Below are positions 8,995-19,247 of a stretch of 64,000 nt of DNA, piece after piece (position 1 is the first letter of the stretch; each line of letters begins with the position of its first letter). The notes under the pieces were generated by a model. It made no database searches and was not told the origin of the DNA. It was given only the letters and a program-made list of their open reading frames with translations. Where the stretch lies: NCBI RefSeq assembly GCF_024436375.1, contig NZ_JAFMZM010000005.1, positions 461,997 to 525,996 of the forward strand. Direction: 5' to 3'. The stretch is from Nocardioides astragali (GTDB lineage Bacteria; Actinomycetota; Actinomycetes; Propionibacteriales; Nocardioidaceae). Both the position numbers and the translations under genes were made by a program.

Positions 8995-9470
8995 CGACCC
9001 TCCCGGCATCTTGACGAGGCGCTCGGTCGCGTCCAGGAGGCCTTGTGCGCGCGGACGCGATGAGGAGCGTCCGGGGCTGCTGCAGAGCCGAGTCGTGCCG
9101 AGCGATTGGGACTCAGGCGTTGGTGCCACGCCACGACAACCGCATCACGATTCTGGCACCCGGCCGTTCTCGGGGGTGAGGTCCACGACCACGGCACCGA
9201 CGACCCGGGCGTACCCCGCGTCGGCGAGCTGCACCGTCTGCCGCCCGACCGGGTGGACGACCTCACACGCGCCCTGTGAGGGGCTGCGTCGTCTTCGGCT
9301 TGGCTGAGCCATGCACAGAATTCCAGGGAGCGGTCGGCTGATCAGAGAACCGGCCGAGGGTCTGCGAGCCGAGCCGACCGGGCGTTGCGTTCTGTGACCT
9401 GCCGGGCTTGCGCTCAACGCATGCTGATCTCGGCGTCGGATACGTCGCGGAGGGGCCGAGTTAGTCGGCA
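8995..9470. other. Intergenic, possibly decayed DNA
   Basis: About 475 bp between two gene relics. No frame on either strand resembles a known family well enough to name. Given the relics on both sides it is probably decayed coding sequence. Confidence 0.45.
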
Positions 9471-9770
9471 GTGACGCGCGGCGGGGCCTACGCGGCTACG
9501 AAGCACGCAGTAGTGGCTGTCGCCGAGCAGACCGCAATCGCTCTCGCCGACAGCAACATCTCCGTGACGCTGCTGTGCCCCGCCCTGGTCCGAACCGCGA
9601 TGTCCGTGGTCGGCGACGACCCCGACGACGTGGCCAGGATTGCCCTCACTGCGCTCCGCTCAGGACGGTTCCTGGTTGCTCCCGAGGAGTGGAGCAATGC
9701 CATCGCCGAGCGTGGTTCCAGGCTTGTCGGTGGTGGGCTCCCCACGCCGCGACAGGGATCCTGTCCATGA
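9471..9770 (+). pseudogene. 5'-truncated short-chain dehydrogenase (C-terminal half)
   Basis: The frame contains YAATKHAVVAVAEQTAIAL, the YxxxK catalytic segment of short-chain dehydrogenases/reductases, followed by ISVTLLCPALVRTAM and a normal C-terminus. The whole Rossmann N-terminal half (NAD-binding TGxxxGIG and the catalytic serine) is missing, and there is no ribosome binding site. I read it as a remnant of a deleted SDR gene. Confidence 0.8.
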
Positions 9771-10038
9771 ATGCCCTGAAGAGGATCTCGGCGTCTCCAG
9801 GCAGCTCCGTCACCTGCCGAATCTCTCAGATGCAAGGGCGGAGCGGAACCAATCGTCGTCATGATTCCTTCACATAGGCGGCGCGGGCTCGCACAGCAGA
9901 AGAGGGCCACCCGCACGTCCGGCGTGGATTGCCGCCCGGGGCGCTTCGGCCGTCGCCCGCTCCAGGGCGGTCCGCCCCGATCTCACTCACAGGCCTCCGC
10001 GCGTAGCGTGGATCATGACCCGCCTGAAGGAGCTCACC

Positions 10039-10806
10039 ATGAGCGTTCCGCCACAGCTTGCCACGGCCGGTTCGATACGCCTCGTGCCCCTCCCGGTCGG
10101 CGCTCTACGGGCGCTGCTCGAAGGGAATCTCGAGTCGGCCTCGACCATCGCCGGTCTCTCGTTGACGCCGTACTTCGTCGAGCACGGGTGGTTGTGGGAC
10201 ATCCGTGTCCCCCAGATCGAGCGCGATCGTTCAGTAGCGGACTGGATTGCCCGTGCTGCAGTCGATGGGGACGTGGTCGTTGGCCACGTCGGCTTCCACG
10301 GTCCGCCAGATGGCCGCGGCATGGTCGAGGTGGCCTACTCAGTTGATCCGGCGCACCGGCGGCGCGGATACGGTCGAGCGATGTTGGCGGCCGCGCTCGC
10401 CTGGGCCCACGCTGAGCGGATCCCGATCGTTCGAGCCACGATCAGTCCCGAGAATGGGGCGTCGCTGGCGACCCTCGCGCGGTTTCCCTTCGCCCTCGGG
10501 GGTGAACAGTGGGACGAGGAAGACGGTCGTGAGCTCGTCTACGAACTGCTCCTCGACCGGTGGTCGATGGCGAGGACAGGCTGGTCTACGCGAGCGAGCC
10601 CTGGCCGCTGGAGGAGGTGCAGGTGGGAGCGCCGATCTTCGATCTCGTCCCTGCGGAGTTCGTCGGACCGTACCGAGAAGCGCTGCACCAAGCCCGGACC
10701 ACTGGTGAGACGCAGGCGATCACAGCGCGCGGACCTCGGCCCGAGCATGGTCCCGATGCCATGGGGTGGTTTCGAGCCTTCTACTTTCCCATCCGTGATG
10801 ACCTGA
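10039..10806 (+). CDS. GNAT family N-acetyltransferase, 3' end fused to foreign frame
   Basis: The ATG at 10039 follows AAGGAGCTCACC. The first about 170 residues are a GNAT acetyltransferase: VAYSVDPAHRRRGYGRAML carries the acetyl-CoA pyrophosphate loop, and ATISPENGASLATLARFPF the C-terminal part of the fold. GNAT character ends at about 10557 (ELVYELLLDR). The frame then runs on as meaningless sequence to 10806 because the DNA from 10560 encodes a histidine kinase in another frame. The acetyltransferase has therefore probably lost its native stop in a rearrangement. It may still be active with about 80 extra residues. Confidence 0.7.
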   Translation: MSVPPQLATAGSIRLVPLPVGALRALLEGNLESASTIAGLSLTPYFVEHGWLWDIRVPQIERDRSVADWIARAAVDGDVVVGHVGFHGPPDGRGMVEVAYSVDPAHRRRGYGRAMLAAALAWAHAERIPIVRATISPENGASLATLARFPFALGGEQWDEEDGRELVYELLLDRWSMARTGWSTRASPGRWRRCRWERRSSISSLRSSSDRTEKRCTKPGPLVRRRRSQRADLGPSMVPMPWGGFEPSTFPSVMT

Positions 10807-11495
10807 TGGGTGGTTTCGGTGTCGACATCACTGAGATGGTCGAGGCTCGCGAGGCCTTGTCTGCATCACGGGCACGTCTGGTGGCTGCCGGCGACCAGGC
10901 TCGCCGTCGGATCGAACGAGACTTGCATGACGGCGTGCAACAGCAGTTGATCACCCAGCTCATGAGCCTCCGGCTGGTGAGCGGCCTCGTCTTCAGCGAC
11001 CCGGCCAGGGCGGTCGAGATGGTGGAGGATCTGATCCGAGACGTGGAGGAGACCGTGGACGTCGTTCGTGATGTCGCGCGGGGGATTCACCCGGCCGCCC
11101 TGACCCAGTTCGGCCTGGTGGCTGCGCTGCAGAGCCTTGCGGCGCGCAGCACCCTGGAGGTCGCCTTGCGGTGCGAGGTGGATCGAAGGCTGCCGGAGGC
11201 GGTGGAGATCGGCGCGTACTTCTTGTGCGCCGAGTCGTTGACCAACGTCGCGAAGTATGCCGGCACGTGCCGGTGCTCGGTCTCCACGACGTTGGCGGAG
11301 GACACCTTGCGTGTGGAGATCTCCGACGAAGGTGTCGGAGGAGCGGAGGTCACACGCGGCGGGGGGCTGGAGGGCATCAGGGACCGCATCGAAGCGCTCC
11401 ATGGTGAACTCCTCGTCTCGGAAGCGAGTCCGCACGGAACCCGGATCGTCGCAACGATTCCGCTCGCGGCGGGTATGACCGCGCCGGAGAGCTGA
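10560..11495 (+). CDS. Sensor histidine kinase (PAS, HisKA_3), 5'-truncated
   Basis: A 311-residue kinase. Residues 1-90 are a PAS domain that lacks its first strands (starts DGEDRLVYASE). A HisKA_3 dimerisation region follows (RRRIERDLHDGVQQQL, phosphoacceptor histidine in DLHDG), then HATPase_c with ESLTNVAKYA and the G-boxes SDEGVGG and GGGLEGIRDRIE. GTG 10560 is the first possible start after an in-frame stop at 10530-10532. There is no Shine-Dalgarno, and the frame overlaps the acetyltransferase frame by 247 nt, so the gene has probably lost its original 5' end. A NarL-type regulator follows 123 bp downstream and is the natural partner. Confidence 0.75.
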   Translation: MVDGEDRLVYASEPWPLEEVQVGAPIFDLVPAEFVGPYREALHQARTTGETQAITARGPRPEHGPDAMGWFRAFYFPIRDDLMGGFGVDITEMVEAREALSASRARLVAAGDQARRRIERDLHDGVQQQLITQLMSLRLVSGLVFSDPARAVEMVEDLIRDVEETVDVVRDVARGIHPAALTQFGLVAALQSLAARSTLEVALRCEVDRRLPEAVEIGAYFLCAESLTNVAKYAGTCRCSVSTTLAEDTLRVEISDEGVGGAEVTRGGGLEGIRDRIEALHGELLVSEASPHGTRIVATIPLAAGMTAPES

Positions 11496-11618
11496 CCGTC
11501 GCCGTTGGAGGTGCGGGCGCCCGGCTGGGATCAACTTTCTGCGGGGGAGGGGGTCGCTCTGCCGGTCGGCGAGACACATTGACCTGCGGGGCAGATCGGG
11601 CCGGGATACCGTCGTCCC

Positions 11619-12305
11619 ATGAGGCTGCGCGTGGTCTTCGCTGACGACAACTTCTTGGTGCGCCAAGGAACAGCAGCCTTGCTGGCCACATCCGACCAGG
11701 TCGAGCTCCTCGAGGCTGTTGCGGACACGGCGTCGTTGATGGCTTCGGTCAACAAGCACCAGCCGGACGCCGTGCTGACCGACATCCGCATGCCTCCCAC
11801 GTTCACGACCGAGGGGATCGACGCAGCGCGGCAGATTCGGGCACGGCACCCGGGCACCGGCGTGGTCGTCTTGTCGCAGTACGTCGAGGAGGACTACGCA
11901 TTCGAGTTGCTGAAGGACGGTGTCGCAGGGCTGGGTTACTTGCTCAAGGAGCGGGTGTCTGAGGTCGAAGAGTTGGTAAGGGCGCTGCACGAGGTGTCCC
12001 GTGGCGGGTCTGCGCTGGACCCGAAGGTGGTGGAGGGGTTGCTCAGGCGCAGCACCGCTCAGGCAGCGTCTCCGCTGCTGGGTCTGACGGAGCGGGAGTC
12101 GGAGGTGTTGCAGCAGATGGCGATGGGGCGAAGCAACTCAGCGATCGCCAAGACGCTGTTCATGAGCGAGCGGGCGGTGGAGAAGCACATCACGGCGGTC
12201 TTCCAGAAGCTCCAGCTGAGCGAGGAGTCGGAGGTGAACCGCCGGGTGACCGCCGTGCTGGCCTACCTCGAGGCTGGCGGTATCGGGAATCCGCCGCCCA
12301 CGTGA
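11619..12305 (+). CDS. NarL/LuxR-type response regulator
   Basis: A 228-residue two-domain regulator. The receiver has the acidic pair D9/D10, phosphoacceptor D55 (AVLTDIRMP) and the conserved lysine in YLLKERV. The C-terminal LuxR helix-turn-helix reads LTERESEVLQQMAMGRSNSA and continues into the recognition helix (SERAVEKHITAVFQKLQL). It lies 123 bp after the truncated histidine kinase on the same strand and is presumably its output. A strong bidirectional hairpin immediately follows its stop codon. Confidence 0.9.
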   Translation: MRLRVVFADDNFLVRQGTAALLATSDQVELLEAVADTASLMASVNKHQPDAVLTDIRMPPTFTTEGIDAARQIRARHPGTGVVVLSQYVEEDYAFELLKDGVAGLGYLLKERVSEVEELVRALHEVSRGGSALDPKVVEGLLRRSTAQAASPLLGLTERESEVLQQMAMGRSNSAIAKTLFMSERAVEKHITAVFQKLQLSEESEVNRRVTAVLAYLEAGGIGNPPPT

Positions 12306-12342
12306 GAGGGCCTTCCCGGGTGTGTTTGCCGGGAAGGCCCTC
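12306..12342. terminator. Bidirectional terminator between convergent genes
   Basis: GAGGGCCTTCCCGG (12306-12319) and CCGGGAAGGCCCTC (12329-12342) form a perfect 14-bp stem with a 9-nt loop. It begins 1 nt after the response regulator stop and lies 11 bp from the stop of the convergent ABC permease, so it can serve both transcripts. Confidence 0.9.
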
Positions 12343-12352
12343 CGTCGTGGGG

Positions 12353-14890
12353 TCACTCGCTGACGACCGCCCGGAGCACGTCCACTTTGGACGCCCTGCG
12401 CGCCGGTCCGACCGCCGCGAGAATTCCCGCGACGGCTGCCGCGACGACGTACAGCAGCAGCTGCGGCACAGGTACGGCGATCTGGTCGATCCCCATGTCG
12501 GCGAGCGCCCTGCTCAGCGACAGGCCGAGGCCGATCCCGAGCACGGCACCGAGGAGCGCTCCGATGACAGAGATGATCACCGACTCCCAGCGGACCATCG
12601 CTCGGACCTGTCCGCGTGTCATGCCCACCGCTCGCAGCAACCCGAGCTCACGGGTCCGCTCGAAAACCGAGAGGGCCAACGTGTTGACGATGCCCAGCAG
12701 CGCGATCACCACGGCCAGGAGCAGCAGCACGGTCACGAAGCTCACCAGCTGGTCGATGAGTTTCCCCATCGCGCCCTGGAACTCTTCCTGGTCCATCACC
12801 GTCGCGTCGGGCTGGTTCGCCAGCGCGTCGGCGATGAGCTCCTTGACGACGGACACACGCGCGCCGTCCTCGACGAGCACCATGGACGTACCTTCGAGCC
12901 GGTCAGGGAAGTACGCGGTGTGCGCGGAGCCGGAGATCACGTAGTCGGTGTTGACGAAGCCCTTGCCGTCGTAGATCCCTTGCACTTCGAGAGTCGCAGC
13001 CTGGTCTCCCGGGAACGCGCCGGAGATCGTGTCGCCGACCTCCCAACCATGCGCTTCGGCCAGGCCTTCCTTGACCAGGACGCCGGAATCGGTCAGGGCC
13101 GCGGCCTCACCCTCGAGCATCCCCATCTCGAGCGAGCTCTCGACGGTCCCGGGATCGATGGAGGTGAACTGCCCCTTCTTGCCGTCGAACAGACCTGCGC
13201 CGAACGACGTGGGTGACACCACGTCCACGCCGTCGACCGATCGGACGATGTCCACGACCTCAGGGCTGTAGCCCGCGGTGTCGCTGCTCGGCGTCATGAC
13301 GTACAGGTCGGCGTTGGTGCGGTTCTCCAGCACGTCGGTGAACGACGCTTTCAATGAGGCCGCGAAGACCGACACGGCCGCGACCATGGTCAGTCCGATC
13401 ACCAGCGCCATCGCGGTCGAGGCCGTGCGCCTAGGGTTGCGCATGGCGTTCTGTCGGGCCAGGTCACCGGACACGCCCCGCATGCGGAGCGGCCATCCCA
13501 CAGCGGCCGCCAGCGACCGCATGAACAGCGGCGCAAGCGTGGTGATCCCCAGGACCGCTCCGACCACACCGATCCCGATGAAGGCCGGGTGGGCGGGCCC
13601 GAAGAGGGCGAGCAGCAGTCCCGAGGCGCCGCCGACAGTCAGCACAGCGCCGACGGCAAACCGCAGCACCGAGAACCGCGGAGCAACTGGGGCGGCATCT
13701 CGCAGGGCTTCCACGGGAAGGACCTTCGTCGCTCGCCGCGCCGGGGCGGTCGCTGAGACGACGGTGATGACCGTGCCGACCACGAGCCCGGCGAGGATGG
13801 TGATGGGGCGGATCTCCAGCGGGGCGCCTGGCAGGGAGAACCCGAGACCTCCCATGAGCCCGCTGAGAGCACGCGCCATCGCGACGCCGAGGGCGATGCC
13901 GATGGCCGACGCGAGGACCCCCAGGAGGACTGCCTCGGCCAGGATGGTGCGCATCACCTGCTGCCGGGTGGCGCCGATGGCGCGGAAGAGCGCGAGCTCG
14001 CGGGTGCGCTGGGCCACCTGCATGGAGAAGGTGTTCCAGATGATGAAGGATCCCACGAACAGCGCGATGCCGGCGAAGGCCATCAGCGCGTAGGTGAGGA
14101 AGCCGAGTCCCTCCTTGGCTGCCTCGGCGCGTTCCTCAGCGATTGCGGCGCCGGTGACCGCCTCGACCTCACCCGGCAGGACCGCGGTGACGCGATCCGC
14201 CAGCTCGTCGTCGGAGACGCCGTCGGCTGCTGCGGCGATGATGGTGTCGTAACCGTCTTCCTGGCCCATGAGCCGCTGCGCGGTTCGGGCCTCGAAGTAG
14301 GCGATGGTGGAACCGCCGAGGTCGTCGGCGTCGCCGTAGCCGACGATTCCCACCACGGTAAACGTCCGTGCGGGGCCCTGGAAGAGGACTCTCACCCGGG
14401 ACCCGATGTCCAGGTCGCCCTTCGCCGCGGACGTGGCGTCGATGGCCACCTCATCGGCCGCCTCGGGTGCACGCCCGGCACGGAGCTCGGTGACTCCGCG
14501 CAGCTGTGTGCTCTCGGCGAGGTGCGTGCCGAGGGCGGGCGCGCCGCTGGGCTGCATCGGCTTGCCGTCGGAGTCGGTGAGGAGCGCGTAGCCCTCCACC
14601 TTGCCCTCGGCGACGGCGACGCCATCGACGCGGCGTACCTCGTCGAGCAGCGAAGTGGGCACCGTGGCGCGATTGGCTTCCGCCTGTGGCTGCGCGTCGT
14701 CAATCTCACTACGCACGACGGTGTCGGTCCCCGAGCTGGCGTCGGCGAACAGGTTGTCGAAGGCGGTCTGCATGCTGTGGCTGAGCATGAGTGTGCCCGC
14801 CAGGAAGGCCACCCCCAATGCGATGGAGGTGGCGGTGAGGACCAGCCGGAGCTTGTGCGCCAGCATGCCCTTGATCGTTGCACTCAACAT
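12353..14890 (-). CDS. ABC transporter permease, FtsX/MacB type, 845 aa
   Basis: A large permease with two FtsX-type modules. It has an N-terminal transmembrane helix (LVLTATSIALGVAFLAGTL), a MacB-like periplasmic domain, three helices in the middle (around residues 270-400), a second N-terminal-type helix (MALVIGLTMVAAVSVFAA), a second extracytoplasmic domain and three C-terminal helices. Family members export lipids, peptides or antibiotics, or act as mechanotransmitters. The ATG at 14890 lies 3 bp after the stop of the ATPase gene, so the two form a transporter operon. Lipoprotein, antimicrobial or lipid export are all possible. Confidence 0.9.
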   Translation of the reverse strand: MLSATIKGMLAHKLRLVLTATSIALGVAFLAGTLMLSHSMQTAFDNLFADASSGTDTVVRSEIDDAQPQAEANRATVPTSLLDEVRRVDGVAVAEGKVEGYALLTDSDGKPMQPSGAPALGTHLAESTQLRGVTELRAGRAPEAADEVAIDATSAAKGDLDIGSRVRVLFQGPARTFTVVGIVGYGDADDLGGSTIAYFEARTAQRLMGQEDGYDTIIAAAADGVSDDELADRVTAVLPGEVEAVTGAAIAEERAEAAKEGLGFLTYALMAFAGIALFVGSFIIWNTFSMQVAQRTRELALFRAIGATRQQVMRTILAEAVLLGVLASAIGIALGVAMARALSGLMGGLGFSLPGAPLEIRPITILAGLVVGTVITVVSATAPARRATKVLPVEALRDAAPVAPRFSVLRFAVGAVLTVGGASGLLLALFGPAHPAFIGIGVVGAVLGITTLAPLFMRSLAAAVGWPLRMRGVSGDLARQNAMRNPRRTASTAMALVIGLTMVAAVSVFAASLKASFTDVLENRTNADLYVMTPSSDTAGYSPEVVDIVRSVDGVDVVSPTSFGAGLFDGKKGQFTSIDPGTVESSLEMGMLEGEAAALTDSGVLVKEGLAEAHGWEVGDTISGAFPGDQAATLEVQGIYDGKGFVNTDYVISGSAHTAYFPDRLEGTSMVLVEDGARVSVVKELIADALANQPDATVMDQEEFQGAMGKLIDQLVSFVTVLLLLAVVIALLGIVNTLALSVFERTRELGLLRAVGMTRGQVRAMVRWESVIISVIGALLGAVLGIGLGLSLSRALADMGIDQIAVPVPQLLLYVVAAAVAGILAAVGPARRASKVDVLRAVVSE

Positions 14891-14893
14891 GGC

Positions 14894-15652
<759 letters not shown>

Positions 15653-15879
15653 TTCTCAGCTCCTGGGTTGAAGTCACCGGCCACTCGACCGGGTCTTGTC
15701 CTATTGCAGGCAGTCGGGCACCGCCGGGGCAGGGGGTCCCGCGCACCGCTCTGACGGTCAGCCGCACACTCCTGCGTGCGCGCAGCGGCCACCCGCACCC
15801 CTGCGATGCGGATTCCCGCCTCCCGGTGGGGCGGTCAATCGCCTGACCCGACCGCCGGGTGAAGGGCCAGACTGGGGGG

Positions 15880-17208
15880 ATGAGCAAGCGGGACGGGGCT
15901 GTGCGTGTGAGCGCCGTGCGTTGGGAGTCGCTCGCCGGGTGGGCCGCCGCCGCGTGCGCGGCGCTCGGGATCTACGTGATCGTCGTCGTGGGCGGCGGGC
16001 GACTGCTGGGTCGTTCAGGGGCGCCCGATCTGGTTCTGTCCGTGCTGGCGACCGCGGTGGTCGCAGCCGTCCTGCAGCCCGTCCGGGTCCGTGCCGAGAC
16101 GATCGCGGCCCGCCGGCTCAAGCGCGCACATCCCTCGGCCTACGACCTGCTGGCCGACTTCCCGCGGCAGCTGGCCGGCCGCGAGGGCGGCGAGCAAGCG
16201 CCGGCGGTGATCGCCCGCATGCTCGCGGTGGGCACGGGGGTCGAATGGGCCCAGGTGTGGGTCCTGGTCGGGGAGCGGCTGCGCCTGGTGGCGACCTATC
16301 CGCCGGGCGCCGCCGCAGATGAGCCGGAGCCCCGGCTCTACGACAGCATGCCGCGCGACGGCGTCCGCTCGGTCACCGTGGCGCATGCCAGCCGACCTCT
16401 TGGCGTTCTTCGGGTCGGGGAGAAACGGTCCCGGCCCATGACGCCGGTCGAGGAAAGACTGTTGGGCGGTTTGGCCGCCCAGGCGGGCATGGTCATGGAG
16501 ACCGCGCAGCTGCGGGCGGAGATCTCCCTTCGAGTGGAGGAGCTCACGCTGCGCGAGGAGCAACTGCGTCGCGCCCGCGAGGTGCTCGTGAGCATCCAGG
16601 ACCGTGAACGTCGCCAGCTCGAGCGAGACATCCACGACGGGGCTCAACAACAACTCGTGGCGCTCGCGATCAACCTCAAGGTTGCCCGCGCCCTGCTCGA
16701 GAGCGACCCCAGCCAGGCGGCCCGGGTCCTCCAGGAGCAGGCAGAGGCCACCGCCCACGCCACCCGGACGCTGTCGGACCTCTCCGGCGGCCTGCTGCCC
16801 GAGTCGTTGGCACACCAGGGGCTGGCCGCGGCGGTACGCGTGGCCACCACCAACAACCCGGTGCCCGTCGCGGTCCATGCTGCCACCTTGAGCCGGCATC
16901 CGCCGGCGGTCGAGGCAGCGCTGTACTTCTGTGCGCTGGAGGCCGTGCAGAACGCCACGAAGCACGCCGACGCGGACCGGATCGACGTTCGGATCGTCGA
17001 GGAACGCGACAGGATCACTGTGAACGTCCACGACGACGGGCGCGGCCTGAGGCCTGACCAGGAGCCCGGCAGCGGCCTGGGCAACCTCAAGGAGCGGGTG
17101 ACTGCCCTGGGGGGCCAGCTCAGCCTCGACGGGACGCCCGGGAAGGGCACCACGGTCCAGCTGACGGTCCCGCGCACGACGCTCGTCACGAGCGAGGTGC
17201 TCAGGTGA
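15880..17208 (+). CDS. Sensor histidine kinase with membrane helices and GAF-like domain
   Basis: A kinase of about 442 residues. Two N-terminal membrane helices come first (AAAACAALGIYVIVVVGGGR and LVLSVLATAVVAAVLQPV), then a GAF-like sensor region, a coiled segment, HisKA_3 (RRQLERDIHDGAQQQL with its histidine) and HATPase_c (ALEAVQNATKHA, HDDGRGL, GSGLGNLKERV). ATG 15880 is preferred; GTG 15859 would add seven residues. Its last 4 nt overlap the next gene. It is divergent from the ABC transporter operon, which it may control. Confidence 0.88.
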   Translation: MSKRDGAVRVSAVRWESLAGWAAAACAALGIYVIVVVGGGRLLGRSGAPDLVLSVLATAVVAAVLQPVRVRAETIAARRLKRAHPSAYDLLADFPRQLAGREGGEQAPAVIARMLAVGTGVEWAQVWVLVGERLRLVATYPPGAAADEPEPRLYDSMPRDGVRSVTVAHASRPLGVLRVGEKRSRPMTPVEERLLGGLAAQAGMVMETAQLRAEISLRVEELTLREEQLRRAREVLVSIQDRERRQLERDIHDGAQQQLVALAINLKVARALLESDPSQAARVLQEQAEATAHATRTLSDLSGGLLPESLAHQGLAAAVRVATTNNPVPVAVHAATLSRHPPAVEAALYFCALEAVQNATKHADADRIDVRIVEERDRITVNVHDDGRGLRPDQEPGSGLGNLKERVTALGGQLSLDGTPGKGTTVQLTVPRTTLVTSEVLR

Positions 17209-19247
17209 CCCGGACACGGCTGGCGTGGGCGCTCCTGGGCGCCACGGTGCTTGCGAGCATCGCCCACGTCGTCCTCCTGGCGGCCTCGAGCCGGTCGATG
17301 GTCCACCCCGTGGTCATCGGCGACGGGTTCCCCCTCGTCACCATCGGCGCCATCGCCGGCGCAGGAATCGGCGCTGCGATCGTCTCGCGATACCCCGGAC
17401 ACCCGATCGGCTGGCTGCTGGTGGTCGGGCAGCTGCTGAGCGAGCTGGGTCTCGCACTGCGGGCCTACGGCCACAGCGCGCTGGCCGGCGAGCTCGGTGA
17501 CGCCCCGGGCGGCGAGCTCGCGACCTGGTTGTCGATCCAGACGGGAGGACTCTTCGTCGTAGCGCTCCTGGCCGTGCTCTTCCTCCTGGCGCCCGACGGA
17601 AAGCCCGCCTCGCCCCGCTGGCGTCTCGCGCTGGCCCTACCAGTGAGCGGCTTGATCATCAGCACCGCTGCGGTCGGCACCATCTCGCCTGGACAGCTCG
17701 ATGCCGACGCTCAGCTCGTCGGCGGACCCAGCGTTTTGCTGGAGACCGCCCTGATCGCAGCATTCGTGCTCATCTCCGCCGGCGTGCTCGCCGCCGTCGC
17801 CTCCCTGTGGCTACGGGTGCGACGCGCCCGAGGCGACGAACGACAGCAGCTCCGCTGGGTGGCACTGGCCGCGCTCGGCCTTGCCGCCGGGGTCGTAGCC
17901 AACCTCGCACTCTTCGTCTTCGGCGCACCCCTCTGGGTCCAGCCCCTGCCCGTCATGTTCGGCTACGTCTGCGTCCCCGTCTTCCTCGGAATCGCCATCC
18001 TGCGCTACCGGCTCTACGAGATCGACCTTTTCCTCAACCGAGCCATCATCCTCGCCGTTCTCACCGGGTTCGTCACGGTGGGTTACGTGGGACTCGTCGT
18101 CGTGATCAGCAGGGTGTTTCCCATGACCCAGGGCAAGTTCTGGCCCTCGCTGCTGGCCACTGCGCTGGTGTCCGTGGCCATCCAGCCTGTGCGCGAACGC
18201 GCTGCATGGCTGGCCGGCCGGATCGTGTACGGAGCCCGAGCTGCCCCCTATCTCGAGCTCGCCAGCTTCAGCAAGCGCCTGCAGGAGGCGCCCAGCACCA
18301 TCGAGCTCCTCCGCCGCGTCGGTCAGGCGGTGGGGCGTGCGGTCGACGCGCGGAGCGCCACGATCCGGGCGGACCTGCCGGGCGGACTGACAAGCCGGGT
18401 GAGCTGGCCGGAGAGCTCTCCCGGTGGCGCCGGCCCCGCCTACGCGCTGCCCATCGTCGAGCAGGGCGAGCTTCTCGGTGAGCTGTCGGTGACCACGCCT
18501 CCCGGCAGATCTCTGCGAGCCGAGGAGCAGCGTCTGCTCTCCGACTTCGCCGTCCAGCTCGGACGCGCGTTCCGCAACATCAGGCTGGAGTCGACGCTGG
18601 CCCAACGCCTCACGGACCTGCGCGCAAGCACGGCAGCGCTCGAAGCCTCCGCCCGCCGGCTCGACCTCGCTCAGGACGCGGAGCGACAACGGTTCGAGTC
18701 AGAGCTGGCCCGTAGTGTCCTCCCACACCTGCGGGCGGTGGAGCGACAGCTCAGGGAGATTCCTGGAACAGACAAGAACCTCACCGCGTCGCAATCACGG
18801 CTGGACGAGCTGCACCGTGAGGTTCAGCTGGCACTGGAGGGGCTGCGGACCTTGACCCGGGGCGTCTTCCCCGCGCAGCTGGCGAGGCAAGGCCTGCCGG
18901 CCGCGCTCGCCGAGCTGCTCGTCCGAACCGGCAACGGCCACGTCGACACGGACCTGGCACCAGGGCGACGGTTCGAACCCCGGGTCGAGAGCGCCGCCTA
19001 CTTCTGCGTGGCCGAATTGGCCCGCCTCTCCGACCCCCATCTGAAGGTGCGCCTGCGAGAGGTCGTGGGGTACCTGAGGTTGACGGTCCGCCTGTCCAGC
19101 CCCGCGCCGGACTCGCTCGAGCTGTTGCACCTGCGTGACCGCGCCGCGGCGCTGTCCGGACATCTCGCGATCACCGACGAGAACGGCGCAAGCACCGTGA
19201 CGATGGGCCTGCCCGTGGATCAGCCCGCCGCGTCGCTCCAGACCTGA
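17205..19247 (+). CDS. Degenerate membrane histidine kinase (likely pseudokinase)
   Basis: A 680-residue protein: seven or eight N-terminal membrane helices (residues about 1-330), a GAF-like region, then a region aligned with HisKA_3 plus HATPase_c. Where active kinases have RDLHDGAQQ this one has ERQRFESELARSVLPHL, so the phosphoacceptor histidine motif is gone. The N-box is reduced to VAELARLSDPHLK, and the DxGxG box is unrecognisable. It starts at GTG 17205, overlapping the intact kinase by 4 nt, so the two are co-translated. It may act as a sensor or scaffold that forms heterodimers with the intact kinase. Confidence 0.8.
   Translation: MTRTRLAWALLGATVLASIAHVVLLAASSRSMVHPVVIGDGFPLVTIGAIAGAGIGAAIVSRYPGHPIGWLLVVGQLLSELGLALRAYGHSALAGELGDAPGGELATWLSIQTGGLFVVALLAVLFLLAPDGKPASPRWRLALALPVSGLIISTAAVGTISPGQLDADAQLVGGPSVLLETALIAAFVLISAGVLAAVASLWLRVRRARGDERQQLRWVALAALGLAAGVVANLALFVFGAPLWVQPLPVMFGYVCVPVFLGIAILRYRLYEIDLFLNRAIILAVLTGFVTVGYVGLVVVISRVFPMTQGKFWPSLLATALVSVAIQPVRERAAWLAGRIVYGARAAPYLELASFSKRLQEAPSTIELLRRVGQAVGRAVDARSATIRADLPGGLTSRVSWPESSPGGAGPAYALPIVEQGELLGELSVTTPPGRSLRAEEQRLLSDFAVQLGRAFRNIRLESTLAQRLTDLRASTAALEASARRLDLAQDAERQRFESELARSVLPHLRAVERQLREIPGTDKNLTASQSRLDELHREVQLALEGLRTLTRGVFPAQLARQGLPAALAELLVRTGNGHVDTDLAPGRRFEPRVESAAYFCVAELARLSDPHLKVRLREVVGYLRLTVRLSSPAPDSLELLHLRDRAAALSGHLAITDENGASTVTMGLPVDQPAASLQT

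Noticed and set aside
12353..13216. Long plus-strand frames across the ABC permease, and similar long frames opposite the copper ATPase, NAD-GDH and SARP genes
   Set aside because: Shadows of real genes caused by high GC; they are arginine/proline/histidine-rich with no motifs.
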